Source of the DNA: Campylobacteraceae bacterium
GTDB lineage: Bacteria; Campylobacterota; Campylobacteria; Campylobacterales; Campylobacteraceae
Length of the DNA stretch: 41,526 bases
Direction of reading: 5' to 3'
NCBI GenBank assembly: GCA_031258205.1
Contig: JAIRNE010000035.1
Location: forward strand, 1-41,526
Position numbers and translations under genes: made by a program. The notes under the pieces are model-generated. The model made no database searches, was not told the origin of the DNA, and saw only the letters and a list, made by a program, of their open reading frames with translations. Shown here piece by piece: positions 1 through 9,102 of the stretch. The stretch's first letter is position 1. The number at the start of each line of letters is the position of its first letter.

Positions 1-1202
1 TCTTTCAGATATCCTGCCGTAAGCCAAGGTGCGCGTACAATTATTTCGCCCGTACTTTCGCCGTCATGCGTGATTTCATTCATCTCTTCATCTACTATCT
101 TCATCTCTACCAAACCAAGAGGAGCGCCTGTTTTAGTTCTGATTTTTGCCTGCTCTTCATAATCTTTTGCAAGCGTCTGTTTGTCTAATCTTGCTAAAGA
201 TAAAATCGGGCAAGTTTCGCTCATTCCATACCCTGAAAATATATCTATTCCTTTGTTTAATCCGGCTATTGCAAGAGCCGGAGACAAAGAAGCGCCGCCT
301 ATTATAACTTTCCATCTGCTCAAATCAACCTCATTAATTTTGGGTGAATTTAGTAACATATGGAGTATTGTCGGCACACAATGTGAAAATGTTACTCCCT
401 CTTTTTGTATCAAATCAAGCAAAACGTCAGGTATGTATTTACCGGGGTACACCTGTTTTACGCCCATGAATGTAGCCATGTAGGGAATACCCCATGCATG
501 CACGTGAAACATCGGAGTTATCGGCATATATACGTCGCTTTGATTAAAATTGGCATGTTCGGCGTAAGAAGAGAGACTAAGCAGTGCGCCCATAGTATGA
601 AGCACTAATTGGCGATGCGTGAAATATACGCCTTTTGGCATTCCTGTGGTGCCTGTCGTGTAAAATGTCGTTGCGCGTGTATTTTCGTCAAAATCCGGAA
701 AATCAAATTTGCTGTCCGCTTTTTCCAATAACTGTTCATATTCGCCCATGAAAGGGATTATGCTTTGCGTTGTTTCGCTGCCGTCTGCTATCAAAATGTA
801 GTTACCGATGGTATCCACTCTGCCTCTTATTTGTTCAAGTATGGGTATGAAATCATGATGTATGAGTAAAACGTCATCTTGCGCGTGGTCGATTGTGTAG
901 AGTATCTGTTCCGGACTTAGTCTTATATTTACCATATGCATGACCGCGCCAATCATCGGTATAGCAAAATAACACTCCAAATACCTATGCGAATCATAAT
1001 CCATAATGGCTACCGTGTCACCTTTTTTGACGCCAAGCTTTGTAAGAACATTGGCAAGCTTGCAGACGCGTTCATGGAATGCGGCGTAAGTCATGCGAAA
1101 ACTGTTTTTGTAAACAATCTCTTGATTTGGATTATACGATAAGGGCGTAAAAAGAAGCTGTTTAATGAGCAGCTGATAACTTGGTACGGTAAATGTTTGC
1201 AT
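1..1202 (-). CDS. AMP-dependent acyl-CoA synthetase / fatty-acid--CoA ligase (N-terminal part; continues beyond the window start)
   Basis: Manual minus-strand translation from ATG at 1202: MQTFTVPSYQLLIKQLLFTPLSYNPNQEIVYKNS..., AMP-binding motif TFYTTGTTGMPKGVYFTHRQL, ...GYGMSETCPILSLA; open to position 1. Confidence 0.9.
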   Translation of the reverse strand, partial: MQTFTVPSYQLLIKQLLFTPLSYNPNQEIVYKNSFRMTYAAFHERVCKLANVLTKLGVKKGDTVAIMDYDSHRYLECYFAIPMIGAVMHMVNIRLSPEQILYTIDHAQDDVLLIHHDFIPILEQIRGRVDTIGNYILIADGSETTQSIIPFMGEYEQLLEKADSKFDFPDFDENTRATTFYTTGTTGMPKGVYFTHRQLVLHTMGALLSLSSYAEHANFNQSDVYMPITPMFHVHAWGIPYMATFMGVKQVYPGKYIPDVLLDLIQKEGVTFSHCVPTILHMLLNSPKINEVDLSRWKVIIGGASLSPALAIAGLNKGIDIFSGYGMSETCPILSLARLDKQTLAKDYEEQAKIRTKTGAPLGLVEMKIVDEEMNEITHDGESTGEIIVRAPWLTAGYLK

Positions 1203-1217
1203 TTTGTTTCCTTAAAA

Positions 1218-2579
1218 TCATATTTTATCTTTTGAAACGGCGGCAGTCGCCAAATCATCTTTTTTTGAGAATATAAAGAAAAAGCCCATAGACACTATCG
1301 TAGCCGCGAGCGATGCAAGCAAAACCGAAAGCGTCGCATGTGCCGCGAGTTTGCCGCCGAGGGCAAGATTTGATATAAGTATAGACATTGTAAAGCCGAT
1401 TCCGGCTACAAGTCCTACGCCAAATATCTGCGTCCACGTAAGATTGCTGGGCTTTCTTGAGATACCGAGAAAATCCAAAATAAACGTGAATACAAATATA
1501 CCCAAAGGTTTTCCAAGAAAAAGTCCTAACGCTATTCCCCAAAAGAGGCTGTCGAACTCAAAACCGCTCTCAACTATAACTCCGGCATTTGCGAAGGCAA
1601 ATACGGGCATAATAAAATAGGCGCTCAGCGGGTGTAGATTGCGCTCAAGCCTTACAAGCGGACTTTGTACTTCGTCATACGCCTGCGCTATCATTTCCAA
1701 AGCGTTGTTCTGTTTTGCGTTTAAAAGCACTTGCTGCGAATCTTTAGTCGCGCTTGAGTAAAAAACATTTGTTGCAAGCCTCAAATTTTCCAAAAAGCTT
1801 GAACTGCTTATTTTTGAGTAAATCGGTATCGTAAAAGCCAAAACTATCCCTGAAATCGTTGCATGAATGCCGCTTTTATAAAAAAAATACCATAATGCCA
1901 AACCGCCGATAAGATACACGGTGAGCGTTCGCACGCCAAATCTGTTAAAAAGCAGTAAAACAGCCGTTACGCTAAGAGCTAACGCTAAATAGTCAAGCGA
2001 TATGTCGCCCGAATAAAAGACGGCAATAACCAAAATAGAACCGATATCGTCGGCAATCGCCAAGGTTACCAAAAATACTTTCAATTTTATCGGTATCCTG
2101 CTGCCAAGCAGCATCAAAACGCCAAGCGCAAACGCCGTATCCGTACCCATAGGTATCGCAAAACCGCGCACATGTTCGCTGTTCCATGTAAAATATAAAA
2201 ATATGATGATAGGAAAAACCATGCCGCCGACAGAGGCAAATATCGGCGAAATAGCTTTTTGAAAGCTTGAAAGCTCGCCCACCAAAATTTCTCGTTTCAC
2301 CTCAAGTCCTATCATGAGAAAAAAGAGCGCCATCAAAGCGTCATTTACCCAAAAATGAGCATCTCTTATAAAACTCAAATCTCCTATGGTAATGCCAAAT
2401 CTCATCTCCCACAGCGCGAAATACTCTTCTGATAAAAACGGCGAATTAGCGGCAAACAACGCTAAAATAGCGGCAATAAATAATAAAATACCGCCAAACG
2501 ACTCTTGTTTGACGAAATGCGTTATAAAGTTACCGATTTTTTTAGTAGAACTTACAGCCCCTATGCCTAAAACGCTCAA
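1218..2579 (-). CDS. nhaA: Na+/H+ antiporter NhaA
   Basis: 453 aa polytopic protein with NhaA-type motifs (FFLMIGLEVKREILVGELSS, AIPMGTDTAFALGVLMLLGSRIP, LAIADDIGSILVIAVFYS, GIGFTMSILISNLAL). Confidence 0.95.
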   Translation of the reverse strand: MSVLGIGAVSSTKKIGNFITHFVKQESFGGILLFIAAILALFAANSPFLSEEYFALWEMRFGITIGDLSFIRDAHFWVNDALMALFFLMIGLEVKREILVGELSSFQKAISPIFASVGGMVFPIIIFLYFTWNSEHVRGFAIPMGTDTAFALGVLMLLGSRIPIKLKVFLVTLAIADDIGSILVIAVFYSGDISLDYLALALSVTAVLLLFNRFGVRTLTVYLIGGLALWYFFYKSGIHATISGIVLAFTIPIYSKISSSSFLENLRLATNVFYSSATKDSQQVLLNAKQNNALEMIAQAYDEVQSPLVRLERNLHPLSAYFIMPVFAFANAGVIVESGFEFDSLFWGIALGLFLGKPLGIFVFTFILDFLGISRKPSNLTWTQIFGVGLVAGIGFTMSILISNLALGGKLAAHATLSVLLASLAATIVSMGFFFIFSKKDDLATAAVSKDKI

Positions 2580-2770
2580 TTTATTTAACCCCTAATAAAT
2601 TTACTAATGATAAATTTTACGCTATCATTTTGATTGATTGAATTTCAATATTATAATATTTTTAAGCTATTGTTTTGATTAGAAAATGTGTAATTTTATT
2701 GATTTTTTACTTTTTTTTGGCAACTCATGCGCGCTTTTTACCGCATTGTCAAAAACGCGCATATATTAAT

Positions 2771-4120
2771 CTACAATGAAGCTGCAGTATTTTTATTAAA
2801 TACGCCCGTTATTACGTCCGCATTTATATCGTCTGTGCCAAATGAACGCAACTTATTGAGCGTATCCTGCGTCGTTTTTTCAACCAAAAACTCTATCTCT
2901 TCCGAAGTTAAATCAGTTCTTTTATATCTTTCTCTTGCATTTTTTTGCAGCAACGATACAAGCATATTTTTATCAATGCTGTATTTAAATTCAAAGTCTA
3001 AATATTTTTGCCAATTAGACGGATTGAAACTATACGCATTATCGCCCGTATACTGTATATAACCGCTTATTTGATTTATTTTTGAGCCGTTAAAGCTTCC
3101 CGCAAAATTAAAATTTATAGTAGGACGAGTATTTAAAAGCTGCATCGCATCAACCCCGGCAGACGAGAGAATTATCTCTTTTTCTCTATCTCTCATGGCA
3201 AGATTGATTTTTGAGAGTTTATTGACAATATCGCCGACACCATTTTGGTCTAAATTTGAAATAGTTATATCTAAAAGTATATCTTTTATGGTAACGTTCA
3301 ATTCATCTGATAAGACTTTGAACTCATCTGCGCCGCTTTTAAAACCTAAAGACATCAAGCCGTCGCTTTGCTCATTTGCGGCAATATTTACACTGTAATT
3401 TGTTATATGCGTATCAAGCCGTCTATAGCCCTGCGCTGTTATATTATAATTTTTTGCTCCGATTTTAACTTCGCCTATCCAAGTATTCAGCTTGTTTCTA
3501 TTAAAATTTATATCAAAAGTCAAATCTTTTACATTGATAAGCGCTAACTCCCGCGTGTCATTTACGATATTTTCCATATGGTGTTTTATAACAAAAGTTT
3601 TTGCGTCGAACGAGCTTTTTATATACTGCGTACTGACGCCGGAGTTATAATTATAGATTAACTCTTTACCATGGTAATCCGTAGCAGCCTCAAAATTTTG
3701 TGGTTTGGTTTTTACAACGGCTTCTATTCCGTCAAATCTAATATCCATAGTAATATTCTGATTTATCAAATATTCGCTTTTTAAAAGAGCTTTTGTAGTA
3801 TCGTCATAATTGTAAGTAACATATATAGAACCGATTTTAAAAATATCAAAGCTTTTTACGCCAAATGCGGCTTTGCTCTCTATCGTTACGCTTGAGACGG
3901 CATTGCTTGATATTATAGTTGATAATTTTGTTTTATATATAGAACTAAAAAGCCCTCTTTGTTGCTCAATTAATTCATATTTGACGCCAAACCTGTCAAA
4001 ATAGCTTGCCTCATCCGTAAAAGTTTTATGGATTTGATAATTTGCATAAGCAACGCTAAAACAAAAATAGAGTACGGCGAATACCGCAATACCCGCTAAA
4101 ATAGATATAACCTTTTTCAT
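2771..4120 (-). CDS. DUF945 (YdgA-like) family protein, paralogue 1
   Basis: 449 aa, N-terminal signal anchor, motifs shared with the adjacent ORF (FSVAYANYQI..., LFSSIYKTKL, ISGYIQYTGDN) resembling DUF945. Confidence 0.7.
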   Translation of the reverse strand: MKKVISILAGIAVFAVLYFCFSVAYANYQIHKTFTDEASYFDRFGVKYELIEQQRGLFSSIYKTKLSTIISSNAVSSVTIESKAAFGVKSFDIFKIGSIYVTYNYDDTTKALLKSEYLINQNITMDIRFDGIEAVVKTKPQNFEAATDYHGKELIYNYNSGVSTQYIKSSFDAKTFVIKHHMENIVNDTRELALINVKDLTFDINFNRNKLNTWIGEVKIGAKNYNITAQGYRRLDTHITNYSVNIAANEQSDGLMSLGFKSGADEFKVLSDELNVTIKDILLDITISNLDQNGVGDIVNKLSKINLAMRDREKEIILSSAGVDAMQLLNTRPTINFNFAGSFNGSKINQISGYIQYTGDNAYSFNPSNWQKYLDFEFKYSIDKNMLVSLLQKNARERYKRTDLTSEEIEFLVEKTTQDTLNKLRSFGTDDINADVITGVFNKNTAASL

Positions 4121-4129
4121 TCGCAGCTC

Positions 4130-5503
4130 CTAAAAATTGTAACTCTCTTCAATATCGCTTTTATATAATCTGTCGTTTATAAAAAAATTGCTCTCTTTAA
4201 ATTCCAGCACGCTTTTATACAGCCCATCCTGCGCTCTCATTCCCGTCTCTTCTTCAAACGCTTCAATACCTAAATCAATCTCTTCATCCAATGTCTTTTG
4301 AAACGCTTCGTCATCTTCCGTATCGTATCCGTAATAATTCGTATTAATCTTTTGTTCAAAATATTTTTTAAGAGCTTCTTTAGTAAACTCAAAATCCATT
4401 TTCATGATAATATCTTTATCAAAATCTGCATAGACATTCATCAAATCTCCGTCTCCAATATATTGTATAAAACCGCTTATTTTACCGCTTTGGTTGGCAT
4501 GTTTGCCGCTGAACTCTTCAATCGTTATTTTGGGATGTTTAGCGAGAATATCCGACATATATCCGAAAAGCGAAAACATGACAAAACTTGCCTGATTACT
4601 GTTTGCAGTATCTATTTGCCGCAAAGCTTCGGTCAGTTTTTTCATACTCTCCAAATCAAAATTCTCAAGATTAAAATTAAGCACAATATCGCTCAACGAT
4701 ATATCCGCCGCAGTTTCAATATTGGAGTATTTAAATTCGTCAAACGAGATTTTATTGGTATTTTTGAGCGTTGAAGATTCTCCCACATCAATATTTGAGC
4801 TGAATTTAAGCTTTGATAGTAAAAAGTCGGTTGAATGTCCGTCAGAAAACTCTATTTTGCTCATAGCAATATCCGAATCGCCCATCCAAAGCCCCTCTTT
4901 TTTAACGGATTGCGATTTATATTTCTGCCCTTCTAAAACAAAAAATTCACCGGATACTCCGTCAAATCTAATATACGGGATATCCGCATCAAAATTAAAC
5001 TTATCTCTTTTAAAAGATATGAAAAAATCGGCTTTCATATCCTGCCAAGTTATATTATTGCTCCCTTCGGAATAGACGTCATATATGCCGATACTGCCGT
5101 TGCTTACGGCTATACTTCCCTCAATTCCGCCGATTATTACATCGCTTTTGACATTAAACTCCCGCTGTAAAATTTCAGACGTTTCGTCATCGTTTAAAAT
5201 AATCTCGCCTTTTGTATCTATGGAGCCGATTTTGAAAGGATTAAACCTCATGCCAAATACAGCTTCATGCTCCAGTTTTAAGAATAGTTTGTCATCTATC
5301 GTAACTTCCGTTTTATAAGCGCCTTCAAAAAGCGTTGCATCGGCTTGGGTCAATTTCCATTTTAATCCTGCGGACTCATATAAAACGCCATTGTTATGGT
5401 TGAAAAAAGCGGTTACCTTCTTATTTGTATAATAAACGCTAAACGCAAAATATCCGCCAAGTAAAATAAGTAAGATTAACGCGAAAACGGCTATTTTTCT
5501 CAT
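4130..5503 (-). CDS. DUF945 (YdgA-like) family protein, paralogue 2
   Basis: 457 aa, N-terminal signal anchor, same layout as the downstream ORF (FSVYYTNKKV, LFEGAYKTEV, ISGFIQYIGDGD); 9-bp gap between the two ORFs. Confidence 0.7.
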   Translation of the reverse strand: MRKIAVFALILLILLGGYFAFSVYYTNKKVTAFFNHNNGVLYESAGLKWKLTQADATLFEGAYKTEVTIDDKLFLKLEHEAVFGMRFNPFKIGSIDTKGEIILNDDETSEILQREFNVKSDVIIGGIEGSIAVSNGSIGIYDVYSEGSNNITWQDMKADFFISFKRDKFNFDADIPYIRFDGVSGEFFVLEGQKYKSQSVKKEGLWMGDSDIAMSKIEFSDGHSTDFLLSKLKFSSNIDVGESSTLKNTNKISFDEFKYSNIETAADISLSDIVLNFNLENFDLESMKKLTEALRQIDTANSNQASFVMFSLFGYMSDILAKHPKITIEEFSGKHANQSGKISGFIQYIGDGDLMNVYADFDKDIIMKMDFEFTKEALKKYFEQKINTNYYGYDTEDDEAFQKTLDEEIDLGIEAFEEETGMRAQDGLYKSVLEFKESNFFINDRLYKSDIEESYNF

Positions 5504-5636
5504 GAAGTATCTCCTAAAAATAAAAGTTCTATTTTATTCTAAATAAACTTAATTTATAGATTATTTGACGATGTTGCTGCGGGCATATATTTTTTGGTAA
5601 ATAATCATTTAACGATATTGTATAATTAAAGAAGCA

Positions 5637-5713
5637 TGGTGGGTCCTGCAGGACTCGAACCTGCGACCAATCCGTTATGAGCGGATTGCTCTAACCAACT
5701 GAGCTAAGGACCC
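5637..5713 (-). tRNA. tRNA-Ile2 (CAU anticodon, expected lysidine-modified)
   Basis: Minus strand GGGTCCTTAGCTCAGTTGGTTAGAGCAATCCGCTCATAACGGATTGGTCGCAGGTTCGAGTCCTGCAGGACCCACCA: cloverleaf with encoded CCA, anticodon loop CTCATAA. Arms resemble tRNA-Ile(CAU) rather than initiator or elongator Met. Confidence 0.9.
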
Positions 5714-5730
5714 AAAGTTTTAAGGGTAGA

Positions 5731-5758
5731 ATTATAACTATCTTTCCTTAAAAAACAA
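5731..5758 (-). promoter_or_regulatory. Putative sigma70 promoter for the tRNA-Ile2 gene
   Basis: Minus strand TTGTTT-16 nt-TATAAT, with the -10 about 17 nt upstream of the mature tRNA 5' end, in the rodA-tRNA spacer. Confidence 0.55.
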
Positions 5759-5762
5759 TTTA

Positions 5763-6881
5763 TCAGCGATATTTTATTGATTTGTGCGTAGGGTCAAAAC
5801 GAAATGCCAGTAAATTTTCTAAAATGCCGAAAAATATCATGAAAGTGATAAAACTACTGCCGCCGTAACTGAAAAACGGCAGAGGAATGCCTACAACCGG
5901 CGCAAAACCAATCGTCATAGCGATATTTACCCCCGCATGTACAAACAGCAAAAACGCAATCCCCACAGCCATTACCTGCGTAAAATGATCATTTTTAAAA
6001 TCAAGCGCGAGCGTTATTAAGTGAAATATCAAAAGAGCGTACAATAAAAACAGCGCAACTCCTCCAAAAAAACCTTTGCGTTCAATAAGAGCGGGAAAAA
6101 TAAAATCGCTTGTCGCTATAGGCAAAAATTTAAACTGCGTCTGCGTCGCCTCTTCTTTGTCTTTGCCGAATAACCCGCCTGAACCTATGGCTATTATAGA
6201 TTGTCTCACCTGATGACAATTTTCGCAATCTTCTGCGCTGTCTAAAAAAGTCTCTATCCTCCTTTTCTGGTAGTCATGTAAAAAATAGTTATATATAATC
6301 GGGCTAACCATCGCAACAACAACGGCAAGAATTATCCATATCCGTTTATTTACGCCCATGATAAACAATACGCCGCATCCCATAACCAAAAGTACCGCCG
6401 CCGTTCCAAGATCGGGTTGTATGGCTATTAATATAAACGGCAGCAGTATAAAAAAACTCATCTTCGCAAAATCTTTATAAGAGTATCCGTTTTGCGGCGG
6501 CGGACTCTGTTTGATAAGATAGCACAGCATCAATAGAAAAATCGGCTTAAATATTTCTGAAGGCTGGATGGTAAAATCCGTAAACGGCAGACTAAGCCAC
6601 CTTTGACCTCCAAGTTTTTTTGAACCCAAAAATTCCACAATAATTATAAATATGATACCGACCCAGTAACAAAATGGAATAAGCCACTCTATTTTTCTAA
6701 TCGGAAGCAGAAAAAAGAATAAAAACGCGCAAAAACCTACCGAGAAATAGATAAGCTGTTTGGTTGCAAGCATAGAACTTGATTCCGAAACAAGATAGTA
6801 TGAAAGCGCGATAATCGGAATTACGATAATTGGTATAAGAAAGTCAAAATGAGTTATAATTCGTCTGTCTATATAAAGCAA
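5763..6881 (-). CDS. rodA: Rod shape-determining protein RodA (SEDS family)
   Basis: SEDS motifs (GGQRWLSLPFTDFTIQPSEIFKPIFLLML, QPDLGTAAVLL, GSGGLFGK, FLLFVHAGVNIAMTIGFAPVVGIPLPFFSYGGSSFITFM). The ORF is open to ATG 6977, but that overlaps the divergent rluD-family start at 6939. TTG at 6881 (LLYIDRRIITHFDF) is the likelier start. Confidence 0.88.
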   Translation of the reverse strand: MLYIDRRIITHFDFLIPIIVIPIIALSYYLVSESSSMLATKQLIYFSVGFCAFLFFFLLPIRKIEWLIPFCYWVGIIFIIIVEFLGSKKLGGQRWLSLPFTDFTIQPSEIFKPIFLLMLCYLIKQSPPPQNGYSYKDFAKMSFFILLPFILIAIQPDLGTAAVLLVMGCGVLFIMGVNKRIWIILAVVVAMVSPIIYNYFLHDYQKRRIETFLDSAEDCENCHQVRQSIIAIGSGGLFGKDKEEATQTQFKFLPIATSDFIFPALIERKGFFGGVALFLLYALLIFHLITLALDFKNDHFTQVMAVGIAFLLFVHAGVNIAMTIGFAPVVGIPLPFFSYGGSSFITFMIFFGILENLLAFRFDPTHKSIKYR

Positions 6882-6938
6882 TTTAAAATCCGCTTTTAAA
6901 ATTTTTTTTGTATTATAACAGATAATAACTAAATAGGT

Positions 6939-7913
6939 ATGAAAGTGCAGACAAAAATATTTGCATGCGTATGTCAAAATATACGCTTAGATCATTTCTT
7001 AACATCCGAACTTAACGTTTCAAGAAACAGCGTTACAGAACTCATAAAAAACGCCCTCGTATCCGTCAACGGCACAATTCAGACAAAAGCGGGATTAAAA
7101 TTAAATAAAAACGATACTGTTGTCGTAGAGTTTCCGGAAGCGAAAAAAAGCGAAAAAAGCGCGGTTGATTTTGATATTCCGATAATCTTTGAAGATGACG
7201 ATATTTTAATTATAAACAAACCGCCGCATCTAACGGTACATCCTGCTCCAAGCGTCAAAGAGCCTACTTTAGTTGATTGGCTCAAATCCAAAAATATCTC
7301 TTTATCTACTTTAAGCGGCGAAGAACGCAGCGGCATAGTCCACAGAATAGACAAAGGGACAAGCGGCGCGCTTATTGTCGCCAAAAATAACGCCGCTCAT
7401 GCAAATTTAGCAAAACAGCTTGAAAATAGAACTTTAGGGCGTTATTATCTCGCGCTTATAGATTACCCGCTAAAAAATGACGTTATAGTGGATAAACCCA
7501 TCGGCAGAAACCCTAAAAACCGCCTGAAAATGGCTGTCGTCCAAAACGGCAGAAGCGCAAAAAGCGCGTTTTGTCCGCTCTTGACCAATGAAAACAAGCA
7601 GATAGAGTTAATCGCCGCAAAACTATTCACAGGCAGAACACATCAAATAAGAGCGCATTTAAATGCGCTCGGACGGCATATTTTGGGCGACAATTTATAC
7701 GGTTTTAAGAGCCAAAAAGATAAAATTGATAGAGTTATGTTGCATGCTTACCGCTTATACTTAATTCATCCTGCAAGCGGCGAAAAGATGATTTTTACGG
7801 CGGACTTGTATGATGATTTCAGAGAACAGCTGTTAAAATTCTTTACAAAGGAGAAACTCTATGAAACGCTTCGCGCCGACACTATTGCTTTGCGCTTTGA
7901 TACTGCTTTTTAG
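6939..7913 (+). CDS. rluD: RluA/RluD-family 23S rRNA pseudouridine synthase
   Basis: N-terminal S4-like domain plus catalytic motif GIVHRIDKGTSGALIVAKN and GRTHQIRAHL. Confidence 0.88.
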   Translation: MKVQTKIFACVCQNIRLDHFLTSELNVSRNSVTELIKNALVSVNGTIQTKAGLKLNKNDTVVVEFPEAKKSEKSAVDFDIPIIFEDDDILIINKPPHLTVHPAPSVKEPTLVDWLKSKNISLSTLSGEERSGIVHRIDKGTSGALIVAKNNAAHANLAKQLENRTLGRYYLALIDYPLKNDVIVDKPIGRNPKNRLKMAVVQNGRSAKSAFCPLLTNENKQIELIAAKLFTGRTHQIRAHLNALGRHILGDNLYGFKSQKDKIDRVMLHAYRLYLIHPASGEKMIFTADLYDDFREQLLKFFTKEKLYETLRADTIALRFDTAF

Positions 7914-9099
7914 CGCTTGTCAAAATCCAACCGTTCCGCAAAAACCGACTATTAATCCGGATTTGCCTACTGTCACGGATATTAAAACGCTTTCGGATAT
8001 AACGCAAATCGCTCTTGAATGGTCGCCGATACATGATTTAAACGTTGAGGGATATCACATCTATAGAGCCAAGTCTATTGATAATAACGGTACGTTAAAC
8101 CGCGTAGCAACAATAAGCGATAGATACGCTTCGCATTTTACGGATACAAATCTTACTCCGGGAACTCTTTATATTTACAAAATCAGCGTTTTTTCAAAAG
8201 ATAAACGCGAATCAAAACCAAGCGAAACTATAAAAACGGGCACTAAAAGCGTCATTGAACCCGTACCTTTTATTCAGGCTATGGTCGGACTTCCGGGTCG
8301 TATAAAACTGATTTGGCGTCCGCATCCTTCAGAGAGAGTATCCTCTTATGTTATTGAAAGAAGCGATTTTAGCTCTGCAAAATGGTCTCGCTTGGCAACG
8401 GTAGAGGGCAGATTAAGCGCGGAGTATATAGACGATAAATTGGCTGACAGCAAATCGTATAGATATAGAATTATAGCCAAAACTTACGATGGAATTTTAT
8501 CTGCGCCGAGCCATGTAGTGGAAGCGCAGACAAAACAGCTTCCTCCCGTTGTAGAAAATCTCAGATCTACTCATAATTTACCCAAAAAGATAGCTATCTC
8601 ATGGGACGCTTCTTCGTATAAAGATATTTCGCATTATAATGTCTATAGAGCTAATTTTTCAAATCTATTTTATACTCTTTTAGTTAAAACAAAAGCTTTA
8701 ACCTATGAAGACACAATAAACGAAGACGGCGCGGCGAGATACTATTATGTAACGGCTACGGATAAAGACGGTTTAGAATCTCAAAGGCAGGCTGTGCCTG
8801 TTATGGGTTCTACGCTTGAAATCCCGTCCGCTCCGTCTATAAATATAATAAAACATGACGCGGCAAAAGTGCTTATCGGCTGGAACGACACTTCAAACAG
8901 AGCCGCCAAATATCAAATAGAGCGCGTAAGCAAGAGCGGTACGTTAATTTATACAAATGTAATGCGCAATACTTTTGTAGACAGCGACGTATTGGCGGGA
9001 ATAGAATATAATTATACCGTTTACGCTATTGACGTTAACGGACTTATATCCAAGCCGTCGGCAAAGGCTGCTATTACTATACCGAATATTACAAAATAG
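7861..9099 (+). CDS. Fibronectin type III repeat lipoprotein
   Basis: 412 aa, lipobox signal MKRFAPTLLLCALILLFSAC, repeated FnIII-like units (ALEWSPIHDLNVEGYHIYRA, KLIWRPHPSERVSSYVIERS, AISWDASSYKDISHYNVYRA, LIGWNDTSNRAAKYQIERV). SD-like AAGGAG upstream of ATG. Confidence 0.85.
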   Translation: MKRFAPTLLLCALILLFSACQNPTVPQKPTINPDLPTVTDIKTLSDITQIALEWSPIHDLNVEGYHIYRAKSIDNNGTLNRVATISDRYASHFTDTNLTPGTLYIYKISVFSKDKRESKPSETIKTGTKSVIEPVPFIQAMVGLPGRIKLIWRPHPSERVSSYVIERSDFSSAKWSRLATVEGRLSAEYIDDKLADSKSYRYRIIAKTYDGILSAPSHVVEAQTKQLPPVVENLRSTHNLPKKIAISWDASSYKDISHYNVYRANFSNLFYTLLVKTKALTYEDTINEDGAARYYYVTATDKDGLESQRQAVPVMGSTLEIPSAPSINIIKHDAAKVLIGWNDTSNRAAKYQIERVSKSGTLIYTNVMRNTFVDSDVLAGIEYNYTVYAIDVNGLISKPSAKAAITIPNITK

Positions 9100-9102
9100 T
9101 CT

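Noticed and set aside
181-1142. Three plus-strand ORFs (100, 67, 68 aa)
   Set aside because: Antisense to the continuous acyl-CoA ligase reading frame, which has clear AMP-binding motifs.
2728-2761. Imperfect hairpin (TGCGCG-C-TTTTT ... AAAAA-CGCGCA) just downstream of the first DUF945 gene
   Set aside because: Bulged stem and, on the minus strand, followed by an A-run rather than a U-run; not called as an intrinsic terminator.
4298-4774. 158-aa plus-strand ORF opposite the second DUF945 gene
   Set aside because: Antisense shadow ORF, F/I/K-rich from an AT-rich template, no RBS or family motif.
5718-5753. TTTTAAGG ... CCTTAAAA inverted repeat between rodA and tRNA-Ile
   Set aside because: 20-nt loop and short AT-rich arms; the region is better explained by a -35/-10 promoter for the tRNA.
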